NCBI RefSeq assembly: GCF_002127325.2
Contig: NC_035447.2
Location: forward strand, 30,997,249 to 31,061,248
Source of the DNA: Helianthus annuus
Lineage: Eukaryota > Streptophyta > Magnoliopsida > Asterales > Asteraceae
Length of the DNA: 64,000 bases
Direction of reading: 5' to 3'
Below the pieces are notes generated by a model. That model was not told the origin of the DNA. It did not search any database and saw only the letters and a list, made by a program, of their open reading frames with translations. Shown in pieces: positions 22,967 to 35,369 of the stretch (its first letter is position 1; the number at the start of each line of letters is the position of its first letter). The position numbers and the translations under genes are program-made.

Positions 22967-25900
22967 CACCCCCGCAGTCGCAGCAGGAGGTGGTCGAATG
23001 TTGAGACTGGAGCGAAAGTCATCAAACAGAACGCGAGGTAGGCCTTTGGTAAAGATGTCAGCGATCTGAAGACGAGTGGGAGTATGTAGAATCCGTATCG
23101 TACCTCGTTGAACATGCTCTCGAACAAAGTGAATATCAATCTCAATGTGTTTAGTGCGTTGATGTTGAACAGGATTGCTGGACAGGTAGATCGCACTGAT
23201 GTTATCACAATATACTAAGGTGGCTGTCGAGACGGGCCGACGTAACTCAAGAAGAAGGTTACGAATCCAACAGATTTCAGCAACGACGTTGGCAACCGCA
23301 CGATATTCTGCTTCAGCACTGGAGCGAGAAATAGTCGACTGTCGCTTGGAGGACCAGGATAAAAGATTTTGACCCATGTAAACACAATATCCTGAGGTGG
23401 ACCGTCGGGTATCCGGGCACCCAGCCCAGTCTGCATCGGTATAAGCCCGGAGTGAGATTTCGGCACAAGGAGAGAGGGTAAGACCATAAGAAGCAGTGCC
23501 GCGAATGTAGCGTATAATGCGTTTTAACGCGTTCCAGTGATCCGAGCTGGGGTTGTGCATGTGAATGCAGATTTGCTGAACCGCATAACTGATGTCGGGT
23601 CTGGTAAACGTAAGGTACTGAAGTGCCCCAGCAAGGCTACGATATAAGGTGGGGTTTTCAAATGGAACACTGGATGTAGCCCCAAGCTTTGGTTTCGTAT
23701 CAACTGGAGTGGCTACAGGATTGCATGTGTCCATACCCGCGCGGTTGACAATGTCAAGAGCATAAGACTGTTGAGAAAGAAACAGTTGCTTACCAGTGCG
23801 AGTGACCGTAATACCCAAGAAATAGCTGAGAGGTCCAAGATCTTTCATGGCAAATTCAGCCGCAAGGCTGCCCATAAGTTTCATACGAAGAGGATCCGAT
23901 GAAGTAGTGAGTATAATATCATCGACGTAAATCAACAAGTACGCAACGTCACCCCCGTGATGATATGTAAAAAGAGAGTTATCACAACGACTCTGTAGAA
24001 AGCCCATGGATGTGACATAATCCGTAAAGCGTTGGTACCATGCCCTCGGAGCTTGCTTAAAGCCATAAAGAGATTTCTTGAGACGGCAAACATGATCAGG
24101 ATAGTCGCGGTGTCGAAACCCCATGGGTTGGTACATATACACAGTCTCAGTGAGGTTCCCATGTAGAAAAGCATTGGTGACATCCAATTGATGAATAGAC
24201 CAAGACTGTGATAATGCCAAAGTCAAAACTGTCCGAATAGTAGCCGGTTTAACAACCGGGCTAAATGTCTCTCCACAATCAATACCGACTTCCTGATTTC
24301 GCCCATCACACACAAGTCGTGCCTTGTACCTTTCTAACGAACCATCGGATCTGTATTTGTGGCGAAAAAGCCACATGCTCCGAATAATATGCATATCCGA
24401 ACGTCTAGGGACAAGTTCCCAAGTCTTGTTTTTAATTAAGGCATTAAATTCGTTTTGCATGGCGTTAAACCATTCCGGGTTGGACAGAGCAACTTTGGGG
24501 TTGGTGGGAATAGGGACGATGGTTGAGGTGGAAAGGTTAAAGATTTGTTTTGGTTTGGAGATACCGGACATGGCACGAGTGTGAATAGTGCGAGTCGGTG
24601 GGGGTGGTGGGGGTATTGGGATGGGGCTGGCAAATAGGGGAGAAGGTTGATGGGGGGCCGGTGAAGTGGCTGCGGTTGGGCTGGGGAAAAGGGAAGTTGG
24701 GCTGAAGGGTGGCGAGGGGGAGTGGTTGGGGAGCTGGGCCGAGGTAGAGTTAGGGGTGGATGGCTGGGCCGAGGGAGAAGTGGGTTCAGTGGGTTCAGTG
24801 GGTTGGGCCAGTGGGGCGGCAGTGGGTATTGAGGGAGAGGGAGTTAGAAAAGGTGAGGTGTGGGTCGGATGTGGTTGGTTAGCGGGCTGAGGGGAGTTAG
24901 TGGGCTGTGGAGAGGGACAGTTGGGCTCAGGTGTGGGCTGGGGTATAAGGTGATGAGGATAGTTGGTGTCATCAAGAAATTGATATGTGTGAGGAGTTTG
25001 TTTGTGGGTTTTGGCAAAGGGAAATATGGTTTCATCGAAAAGAACATGGCGATTGATCGTGATGGTGTGAGATTTGAGGTCAAGGCATTTATAACCTCGG
25101 TGGTTGGACGGGTACCCAAGAAAGACACATGGGTAGGAACGGTATGCCAGTTTGTGAATAGTGGTGTTCGGAATGAGAGGGTAACATATGCACCCGGACA
25201 CACGGAGATGGTCATAGGAAGGCATGCAATGATATAGGCGTTGAGTTGGTGTTTGAAATTTATGAATTTTAGTAGGTATAATATTTAAAAGGTAAGTGGC
25301 AGTTTCAAGGGCGTGATGCCAATAGATGTTGGGGGTCGAAGAGTGGGCCATGATGGTTCGCATAAGGTTGTTAATCGTGCGGATTTTTCGTTCCGCTTTG
25401 CCATTTTGGGAGGAGGTATGCGGGCAAGAAAAACGAAAATGCATGCCATGTAGAGAGCAAAAGTTATGAAATTGGTTGTTGGCATACTCTCGCCCGTTAT
25501 CACATTGAAATTGTTTTATTTTTGTGTTAAATTGAGTTTGAACAAATGTGGTAAATTTGGTAAACATAGCAAACACATCAGATTTGTGGGCAATAGGGTA
25601 GGTCCATAGAAAATTGGTATAGTCATCCAAAAATAAGACGTAATAACGATGTCCCCCATTAGAAAGAATGGGAGATGTCCAAACATCACTATGTACTATA
25701 TCAAAAGGGTGAAAAGTACGTGAATTAGAAGCAACAAAGGGAAGTCGAGTATGTTTTCCAAAAATACACGCAGTGCAAACTTTATTATGTAAAGAACCAC
25801 AAGAAATAGACTTAGAAGTTTTTAAAGTTTGTAAGACAGCTGGGCCAGGGTGACCGAGCCTTTGATGCCAAACGTCTTGAGAAATAGCTGCATAAGTGGA

Positions 25901-27403
25901 AGCAGTGTGGAGAGAAGTGATGTTGGATGGACTGAGAGTGTAAAGATCCCCCGAACTATTGCACCGTAGGATAGGTTTCTTGGTCCGTAGGTCCTTCACA
26001 GTAAAACCATAAGGGTCAAATTCAACAGATAATTGGTTGTCAGTGGTAAAACGACGAACAGATATAAGGTTTTTAACAAGATTAGGGGCATAAAGGACAT
26101 TATTAAGTTTAAAAGGGGGAAAGGGAGGAGGGAGGGTTAAGTTGCCTTGTCCAAGGACCGGAATGGTTTTGCCATTGCCAACAATTATGTTACGAATAAT
26201 GCCCGAATTAAAAATAGACGTGAACTTATCAAGCTGAGGAGACATTGTACCTGAGGCGCCCGTATCCATGGTCCATGATGAATCGTTGTGCTGTAGAGCC
26301 AAGTTATATAGAGCTTGAGCAATGTCAGTCGGAGAATGACCAGCCGAGTATGAATGCACGGACGTTTGAGAGTTGGGTTTTGGGCCTAAGATGCCTTGGG
26401 CTGATGGTGGAGTTTGGGCCGAAGGTTGCGATGGGTATGGACATGGGGGCGGTGTCCATTGGGCCCAGTTGTTGTTTTGCTGCTGTTGAGGAGTAGAAGC
26501 CCAAGGTGGTGGCGGCCAGTAGGGGTATGGAGGGTAGTAGGATGGCTGTGAGTACCGGCCCCGACCGAAGGAAGAGCGACCGCGACCGCGGCCACGGCCC
26601 CGACCTCGGCCGCGTCCCCTATCGGAAGTTTCGGACCTGGTGTAGTTGCGGGTGTCCGCTGATTGGCGGGGTGCGGGTTCGGTGGTGGTGTGAAGGGCAG
26701 TACCCGCTGTCTGAGCCGAGACTTTGGCTTGAGCATTCTTCCGTTCTTCAACTTGACATAGACGCGATCTGGTGTTGTAAAAATCTGGGAGGGGCTGGGT
26801 TTGCTGAAGGATCAGAGAGATGCTCTCGTATTGATCAGTGAGGCCGGTGAGAATCTGAAGAACAAGTTGGTTTTCAGAGATGGTTGAACCCAGGCTTGTG
26901 AGTTGATCATGAAGAAGCTTCATGTTCTGACAGTATTCGGCCATATTGGGAAATTGGTCAAGGCGGGTGTTGAAAAATTTGTTTTGAATAGTGATGGTAC
27001 GGGCGGCTTGGTTGTCTAGAAACAGGTTTTTGAGACGACACCACGCGTCATACGCGGTGGTGTTAGTGATCATTATGGTGTGCATGAGGTCTTGAGATAT
27101 GGTACCGTAGATCCACTGTAGAACAATGGAGTCGATACGTTCCCATGACTCAAGATAGGTGCGTTTGGCTTCCGGTGATTTTTCTTTGTCTTTGTCTGTG
27201 GATTCTTTGGTGGTGGAGGAAGAAGAGGAAGAGGTGTTGGATTCACGGGGTTGGAGGTGATCAAAGACATCATAAGCCTTGCAATGAAGGACAAATAGTT
27301 CGGCCTAAGTATTGTAGTGCTCGGTTTGGCTATCGAGTATCAAAGGTATGGAGTTTTTGATGTTAGTGACGGTTACTGCCGGATGTATTGGAGAAGAAGA
27401 CAT
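22964..27403 (-). pseudogene. copia Gag-Pol polyprotein, one nonsense codon
   Basis: Read from the ATG at 27403 the frame has 1,479 codons and a single internal stop: TAG at 27305-27307, codon 33. There, HYNT*AELFVLHCKAYDVF shows it replaced the conserved gag tryptophan. The rest (1,373 codons from 27085) is open. Order: gag, an RG-repeat near 26590, protease DTGASG near 26265, pre-integrase HQRLGHPG, integrase VHSDVW / CDNGREY / NGKAER, a long P/T/S-rich linker (about 24450-24950), RT with DVTNAFLHGNL and YVDDI, then RNase H TDADWAG. No CCHC knuckle. The TAA stop lies in the 3' LTR. The element could be mobilised only by proteins from elsewhere, or by readthrough. Confidence 0.92.
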
Positions 27404-27462
27404 CTCGGCCGAGAGGAAGGAGGTGACGGCGAAGAAAAGATTGAGAGATTAGGGTTTTTTTA

Positions 27463-27476
27463 GGCTCTTGATACCA
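27463..27476 (-). other. Primer-binding site of the young copia element
   Basis: TGGTATCAAGAGCC on the minus strand, directly adjacent to the LTR; near-match to the initiator methionine tRNA 3' end. Confidence 0.9.
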
Positions 27477-27605
27477 TGTAGAATAATATGGTTCAAAGTG
27501 ATTTCTCATACATTGATACAATCCATATATACAAGTTTACAATCCTATCAATTAGGAAAGAGATAAACATAAGGATCCTATCTATATTTACAATATAATC
27601 TATTA
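27477..27605 (-). repeat. 5' LTR of the young copia element
   Basis: 129 bp, ends ...TATTCTACA on the minus strand and is followed at once by the primer-binding site. Confidence 0.95.
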
Positions 27606-29991
27606 TTCACCTATAAATCCGTGTACCATAATCCTTCATACCGTTTCAAGCTTTTGAAGATTTCTCAAAACGTTGAGCAGGTATCAATGGCGGATTATCT
27701 CTCTGGGTGAAATTGTAAGTAAAATTAAGTTGTCTTTCATATTTTATAATATGTGTCTTTTTTCTGGATTGCTAGCAATGTTCTTGTAGGTCTCCTAGGG
27801 TTTCAATTGGCATGGAAGGTAAGTTTAATACAAGAAATCGATTTGGGTTTGCTTTTTTCTGTAAGTTGACGTGATTACATATGTTGGTTTGGGTTGCATG
27901 ATTGATAATTCATCAATCGAATGTATGATATTGGATTTGGGATTTTTTTTTTATTTTTTTTTTAATTTTATTGACTTGAGTGGCTTAAATTAGGATTAAT
28001 TGTCTTGGTAATGCTAAATTAAAGTAATCTATGGGACAAAGCTATAATGCACCTTCCAGATGTTATACGATCCGTACAAGTAAGTAACATTACACATTCA
28101 CCTTTTGATTTGGGTATAACTTTTTTCTGACTACTTCTTTTTTATTTTGCAACCTCAAGGAGGTATGATCCTCTGCATAATGGACATGCTATTATAGATG
28201 AACTGGATGCGCTCTTAAAAGTGATTCTTTAATCCATATATATCATAGATTTTATGTCATGGTCTATCCATCTTTTTTATCATGTTTAAGAATGTCATGA
28301 TTATGACTTGCAAAATGGGTGGGTTGGATCGGGTTGTACATGTAATGTGTCAAAAGGTACTGGTCAGGTTGGGTTACGATGAGTTGTGTAAGGGTTCAAT
28401 TTGAGTTCAGAATGGGCGGCTTCTAAGAAATTGTCAATTGGGTTCGGGACAAAACGGGTTGGGTCACAGAGGGTTCACGTGCATTCTCTGTAAATTTTTG
28501 TTCTCTATGTTAATTTTTTTTAATCAAAGTTAAATGTCATAATTGTAAGGAGTTTTTTATTCTTTTCTTCAAATTTTAGGGACTGATTGGACTTCAAGTG
28601 CACATATCATAACTGTAGTCATCCCTCTGACATGTTGTCACTGGTATGTGCCATCGCGCAGCTGGTTTGATCGCAGGACCGATGGTTCTGTTACTGTAGT
28701 TTAGACTAATGCTTTAATCATTTTCACTCACCGCTCTTGTTGCCTACACAAATAGAGTTTTTAGTTCTTTATTTAATTAAGGCCTCTGATCTATGGTAGG
28801 AAAGTAGTTGTACTAGAAGAAGGTTTGAACATTATGCGATATCCTTTTTTTAACATATGTTTGTCACTCCTTTTTTTCTAACTTGGAGGGGTCTTTTTCG
28901 TTGTTCCTCGCATTTGTAGGCTTACTTGTGATACCAGGTTCCCTTTGTTAAATGCAATCTGTATTATGATTTTATATAGTTTATTTCATATAGTTGTTAT
29001 TAATTAGTACAATAAGAAAAGCACATTGACCAAAATATAATTTTTGCTAAAGGTGGCTAAGTGGCCGGGTCATGAGGTCGAATGGGTTGGGTACATGGTA
29101 TCACAATCGTTCGTATATTAGGGGAGATAGTTAATAGCAAATCCATTCCACCCCAATTGATTCAATCGACCATTTGGTAGGGAAGATATGTACTTCAAAA
29201 ACTCCTGCTCTCTAAATATTTATACTTAAAACACAAATGTTTTTAAAATTTTATATATTTTCAGGTTGAAGACTTCAACCGGAGACAAAAAAAAACCAGT
29301 AAAGCGGGTCAAAATCATCTCAAAAGCAACGATATCATCTGAAATATCATTCCAAACCAAATGATGTTGCAAAGGGACATGGAGACTAACAGTAATAGAA
29401 ATAACGGTTTTGAGAATGGTGGAAAATGCTCATCCGTGTCGGCAGACAAGGTATCGTCGAATGTCTAGATCTAGAAGCATATAACTATTTCTTTGGTGCT
29501 GTCGAATAAGGCACGCACACAACGGACGCTATCTTTATCGGATGATGTGACATTTGTTTTGCTGATGTCGTTGTACATGTACATGTAGGAGTATAGCTTG
29601 CTATAAGTTTTTTTTATCATTGGCATTTGTTCTCTATATCAATCGCACACTAGCTTCAATGGTATTATTTGTTTTGTTGATTACACTAAGATTGTGACGT
29701 CATGTTTAATTGGGCCAATGCGTGTGTGGAATGACATCTATTTTTTTTTTAATAATATGCATGTGATTATGTGAAAAGCCATGGTGGTGACCAGAGTACG
29801 TTTAATGTGATTTGTTTTGGGTTCGTGTTGATTTTAGATTGATGACCAAACTTCATCCACGGTTAGGAACACATACAAGTTCTTTAGTGCTAGATGAGTT
29901 GTTTTAGACCTAGCTTCCAACGACAAAGCCAAAAACTATGTGCGCCAAAAAAACTAAAATACCCGCAGCAACGCGCAGGCATTCCCACTAG

Positions 29992-30100
29992 TGTATAAAG
30001 ATGGATTTGTATTGAAATTAATCACTAAGAAGATTAATAACCGTGAGATCAATACCAACAAATTGACAAACTCATTAAAATCACCAAAATCTAAAAACCA
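29992..30100 (-). pseudogene. Intron 2 segment of the dead CCCH copy
   Basis: ACTAAGAAGATTAATAAC and AAATCTAAAAACC match 9936-10010 of the intact gene. It lies between the Helitron end and a truncated LINE. Confidence 0.8.
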
Positions 30101-30455
30101 AATACATACCCACCAATATATAATATATAGTAGATAGTAGAGGGCAGTTCATGTGGTACTGCAAACAACATGCTGGATGATTTGGAGATCAAGGAATGAT
30201 TTGATTTAAAATTAAAAAAAAAAAATCAACATCAATTCAAAAGCTTATTGGAGACATTAAAGCTGGGTCATTCCTATGGGTAAAAAATAGGGCTGGATTT
30301 CTGGATTTGAGATGGGAGGCATGGAGCTATTTCAAGTTTTCTAATTTTCCTGTATGATGTCTTTCCATTATTTTTGTGTATGTATCAAACTGGAGCTCCT
30401 TGCTTAAGTTACTTTTTAATGAAATCGCCCTTTTTCCAAAAAAAAAAAAAAAAAA
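30101..30455 (+). mobile_element. 5'-truncated LINE, ORF2 tail plus poly-A
   Basis: A plus-strand frame at about 30235-30354 ends GSFLWVKNRAGFLDLRWEAW ... SNFPV and a stop, the usual C-terminus of plant LINE ORF2. An 80 bp 3' UTR and an 18-A tail at 30438-30455 follow. The flanks AAAATCTAA on both sides look like the target duplication. The 5' start is approximate. Confidence 0.7.
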
Positions 30456-30952
30456 TCTAATTGACCAGTTTTACCTTGCAAGGGATTCTACGAGTTTTCA
30501 AAAGCAGTATTATTCTCTCTGGTATTCGAACCGTCGCCGGTGTGTTACCGGAGATTACCTCGTCGAAATAGCGTGTGAGGTCCCGTTCTTCTCCTGGAAG
30601 TTACGGTCTGTACCTTCCCTTCTATCTTGACTGAGCGTCTCCCCCGCCTGGCCGTTTCCTTTCTCGGCACTTGTATCGCATCCTCCTCTACCCTCATTTC
30701 CCGTAGTGGTTCCTGGATTTCTTCGGGGCTTAGTGGGTCTGATATTGATCGCGGCTATCTGAGTATAGTTTAGCTAGATGGATTCGAATCCCATTAACAC
30801 CCTTAGGGTCGAGTTGCCATTGCTTCGTTTGTTTTTTCTGGAGGAGCTAGGGGAGTGTATCTGCTTCTGTTTTGTTCGGAAGTTTTCTGACGTTCTTGGT
30901 TGTCCGCTGTACTCTACTCGCCGAATTGAGTCTCGAGGTTTCTTATATGGTT

Positions 30953-33900
30953 ATGGCAAAGGACGGTGAGGGAGACCGGGACAACGATGGTTCGTGGCAC
31001 GAAGTACAATACCGGAAAAATAACAGAAGTAGGGGAGATGGTGTGGAATGGACATTTTTAGTGCAAAATATCTCTGACAAAGTCACGAGGAACGTTCTAT
31101 GGAGGGCATTCCAACCGTTTGGGTTTGTATCGGATGTGTATGTGGCCCGAAAAAGGGATTCTAGAGGAAGGTGCTTTGGATTTGTCCGGTACGTCGGCGT
31201 GGTAGATATGAAGGAGACATTGGCAGTCATGAATTCTGTGAGGATGTTCGACATGAAGGTTATTGTCTCCTTGGCAAAGTATGATAAGGATCACAAAAAG
31301 ATCCAATATACCCCGGATATGATGGGTCGGAGTGAATGGAGACCAAAAGATAAGACCCAGGAGAACAAAAATTATACCGGTGACTATAGAAATGCAGGGA
31401 GATTCCATACAGATAATCAGTCGTCTGAACAAGGTCCAAAAGGCATGTCATATACTCAGGAAGGGAGATCGTATGCAGATATGTTAAGAGGTAATAAGGT
31501 GGAGAACAGTCGTGGGGCAAAAGTTGTTACAGTGGATGGGAAGGGTTCTCTCTATCCTCTCCATTGTATTGGTAGGTCCATTCTGGGTTATGCCAAAGAG
31601 TTGCTGACTGTAAGTAAAATGAGAAGGATAATAGAGGACGAAGGAATGTCGGAAGTAGGATTATGATATGTTGTTGGTGTTACATACATATTAACTGTAA
31701 CACCCCCCAAAATACCACCTGCGGGAACCCCGCGAGGTGTGTTACACATCAGAGTCTGAGCCACCAATCACATTGAACCAATGATAAATATTTAAACAAA
31801 ACATGTCTTTAATTGCCAAGATTAATTGTCAAACAAAATATTGATTCACAAAGAGTTATATAGCGGAAGCATATGATAAGTCGTTTAGCAATTGTTTCAA
31901 AATAAACTCAAAACCAATGTATCAATTATAAGTAATCCAATAGCTTCGATCCATGACCACTCCAGCACTCCCAGATAGCAAGTCCATGTTCCAAGATTAA
32001 CGACCTACAAGCATGCAAACAAGTGTGTCAGACTACGCTGGTGAGTTCAAGGTTTCGTTAACGTGTTGTGTTACCAGATATATGTTAATGCGATTCAATG
32101 TTGTGTTACAATGTTGCTCATGTTAGTTACCTTAGGGACTACGCCCTTACGTAGCCGAGGAGTGTGCCTCTTAGCAACCCACTATGTTGTTCACGCTAGT
32201 TACCCTAGGGAAAACGCCCTTACGTAACCGAGGAGTGTGCCTCTTAACAACCATAGTGAAACCCAGATAATTAGTTCACCCCCGTCCTTACGGCCCGGTG
32301 TGAGGTTTCCCACCTAATAGCGCTATCAACTAATTACCCCCATTGCCCTCCAGGCAATAACCAAAACCGATTAAGTTGTTTACCCAAAGTTTCCCTTCCA
32401 AATGTTTACCAGTTGTCCCAAACCACCGGGACGCATGCTTGAGAAAATGCAATGAACTCACCTTGGTTTGCTCGGCAGATTATACCAAAAGTTACTTGAA
32501 TTAAAAGTAGTCAATCACGTCCTAACAGGATTATCATATAAGTCAGGTTTGGTTCAGGTAAAGCACGTATGTTTCACACAAGTTAACATGTTACAAGCAA
32601 GTAGATCATGGCAACACTTAGCAGTCAAATAGTGCATTCAATTTGTGCGACTTGAATGATCCCAAAGGCAACCGGCCCAACATGTTGTGCGATCCACAAC
32701 ATGTTGTGCGATCCTCATATCCCGGCCCAACAACATAACAGTCCAATAACCTATTCTCGGCCCAATTAACATAACGTACAAGTGTTGTGCGAACCGGACT
32801 GCCTTGTGCGTTCCGAACGGGTTGTGCGATGTGACCTGGGCTTGTCCGGCCCAATCCGACTAACTACACCTTGTGCGATCCTCTTTATTACTCAGCCCAA
32901 GATTTCTCACCCGGCCCAACAGTTAACAACACTAACACAAGTGTGGTCCAGTAATCTCTTGTGCGAGTGAAAGCACCTTGTGCAACTGACAAGGTTTGTG
33001 CGATTAAGAAGCTTGTGCGACTGGGGCACCTTGTACGAGTGACCCCTTGTGCGTTCGGATCAGCTTTGTGTGATCGGATCTCGTACAATTTGAACTTGTG
33101 CGATTATTTTAATTACCGGATTTCATGCAATTCGGTTACACTTTCAATTATTTCCTTTTAACCAATATCAATAGTTTCCATAACCGATTATCAATCAACA
33201 ACTAATCAATTACAATCATGCTAATATTCGATCAAACAAGGCTACTAAATCTTAAATCTCTATGAACCCTATCATCAACCCATGAACAATATTCATACCC
33301 TTGACATCGTGATTCATAGTCTTGATCCCTATCATGAATACTAACATAACAACATCCATCCAAATATCATCATATAATAGCCGATTAACAATTAATAGTT
33401 TCTATTTCATCATACAACCAATTCGAGAATAAGCTATGCTAGCCGATTATCATCAACACTAACCCATTGATTTAACATTATAATTAAACACAATTACAAT
33501 TCTTGATCAGTTTACCTAAGCATATCATAACATCATTCAACAAAAAGCATAAGTAAAACACTAACCGATTGAGGGTGGGCGACAAGGATTGATCCAACGA
33601 TTACCCTTGGTGCCGTCGGCTTCGAGTGAAAGAGGAGAGAGTGCTAGGGTTTCTTTGTGTGTGAGGTGATTGTAACAAAAAATGGGAGAACAACCCTAGA
33701 GATGGGTGTTTGTACGTGCAAGAGAAGTGGGCCGGCCCTCACTTGGGCCCTTGGGCTGCCCCTTGTCCGATTACTAGTGCAAAGCCCAATCGGCTTGTTT
33801 GGTTGTGTAATGTTGTGCGATCGGATCATTTATAAGCATACAAACATTTAACAATCACAAGACACATTCACATCACATTAAATAATATCACGTTCTATTA

Positions 33901-35369
33901 AATCTTCCCATATAATCACAACACGTTCTCATACGTTACACAAGGTAGGTCCGAATTACGAGTTGTCACAGTATCCCCAACTAAAAAGAAATTTCGTCCC
34001 GAAATTTGGTACGCACTCACTGAAAAACTAGATAGGTTAAAGCTAGGTAAGTCATATCGTCTGCTGGTTTTCCTGGGGTGTCACATTAACCTTCAGAGAT
34101 AAAGTGTACGCCAATACATGTATGGAGCTGCATACCCAGTTTTTTAATAGGATATTCTCGAAACATCACTTATGGATGGGAGAAGATATCCCTTTTAGTA
34201 GGCTGGTAACTCTCAACATCTTTGGTGTGCCGTTTTTAGTTCGAGATAACTCTCTGTTTGACAATATAGGAGGCTTGTTCGGAGATGTAGTACAGAAATC
34301 CTCCTTCTCGTGGCAGGAGGAAGATAATTCGATGGCTTCGGTTAAGATTGTAACCTCCCAACCGTCCAGGATCGATGAAGCTGTGGTTATAAAGTGGAAT
34401 AATAGAACTTTTGCAATAAGTGTGTCGGAGTCAGTCGGGGAGCGGAAGCCGGATATGGATGAGATGTCTGGGTTGGGTTCTGAGGATTATGATTCGGAAA
34501 CGAACACTGATTCAGATATGGAGTCGGTAGATGGGGAGGACTTGGAGGAGGGTGAGATAAAACAGGGTTTGGAAAATCAGGAGTGTGGCCAAGAGGACGA
34601 TCAGTTGGGCGGACGGCCGGTAGTAAGTCCGATAAAAGACCAGTTGGATGGGCAGCCGGAATCAAGTCCGGTAAACAATGATGGTCACGTGACGGGAAAC
34701 AATGAGTCGCCGGAAGACCAACCGTCTACCGGAATTAATGCATGTGGGGAGTCTCAACGTCTGCATGGGGACTCGTTTGTGGCGGCTCATGGTCAAGGCA
34801 ATAATGAATTGCACGAGGCAAATTTGGATAATTCAAAAATAGTGGATGGAGTTGGGCCCAATGAGGTTTTGGTGGATTCAGAGACTAGTGGGCCAAAAAA
34901 GGTTATGCCAGATATTTTTAATATTGGGCCCAACGATGGGATAGATGGTATGGGTCCTAGATCGGATGCCCAATTGGGAAAAAGAAATAGGTGTGAACGA
35001 AGTCCACCATCAGTTGGATCAACTCAGGGGCCTTCCCAACGGCTGTTTAGTCAATCAATTAATAACGTACCACTGGATCTAAATACTCCTGTCCGGGAGT
35101 CTTCTGGTAACATAGTTGGTTCCTCACCGATTCCTAAAAATGGCCCCGGTAATTTGGCAGATCCTCCAGGGGATCCAGGGTTTGAAGCCGCTAATTTGGG
35201 AGTTGGGGATGTGACAGATATGGACGAGACTGATCAGAATAGAAATATAAGAGAAGAGGTAGAGGCTACGATTAGAGTTGGGGAGCTAATTGGTGTTGAT
35301 CTCAATGCTTTTGTGCCGGCGACTGAGATGCTAGTTGCTGAGGAAGGTGTTCACAGTGGTTCTCGATGA
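30953..35369 (+). pseudogene. LINE ORF1 (RRM-type RNA-binding protein), interrupted
   Basis: Start chosen at MAKDGEGDRDNDGSWHEVQY. An RRM follows, with WTFLVQNI (RNP2) and RCFGFVRYVG (RNP1), then a K/Q-rich linker. A TGA at 31664-31666 interrupts the frame. 29 bases later a solo LTR (31696-34085) splits the gene. After removing the LTR and one TTAAC copy the frame continues in register (FRDKVYANTCMELHTQF), through PFSRLVTLNIFGVPFLV and a long acidic, D/E/G-rich C-terminus. Stop at 35367-35369 overlaps the ORF2 start as ATGA. ORF1 proteins of plant L1s coat the LINE RNA. Confidence 0.85.
31696..34085. mobile_element. Solo LTR, ~2.4 kb, inside LINE ORF1
   Basis: Starts TGTAACACCCCCCAAAATAC and ends GGGGTGTCACA, flanked by TTAAC at 31691-31695 and 34086-34090. 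No internal region or coding frame. The size and TGTAACACCC start suggest a chromovirus-type gypsy LTR (inference). It contains many TTGTGCGA-like octamers between 32640 and 33110. Confidence 0.85.

Larger units (their letters stand above)
22838..27605 (-). mobile_element. Very young Ty1/copia element (Ale-like), nearly intact
   Basis: Two 129 bp LTRs (22838-22966 and 27477-27605) are identical by eye. The 5 bp duplication TTCAC lies at 22833-22837 and 27606-27610. A methionine-tRNA primer site sits at 27463-27476 and the gag-pol frame runs 27403-22964. Short LTRs and a gag with an RG repeat in place of a zinc knuckle suggest the Ale/Retrofit group; that is inference. Confidence 0.95.
22514..29991 (+). 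mobile_element. Non-autonomous Helitron hosting a copia insertion
   Basis: Begins TCTATATCTATAG after a host A and ends ...CCCGCAGCAACGCGCAGGC... CCCACTAG before a host T, with the GC-rich hairpin typical of Helitron 3' ends. The flanks join to CAATA-TGTATAAAG, matching the intact CCCH intron (CTATATGTATAAAG). Without the copia (22833-27610) it is about 2.7 kb. 27611-29950 has no Rep/helicase frame and no recognised gene. Confidence 0.8.

Noticed and set aside
24844..25237. Open frames of 123-125 codons opposite the copia polyprotein
   Set aside because: Antisense and off-frame shadows of the real 22964-27403 frame.
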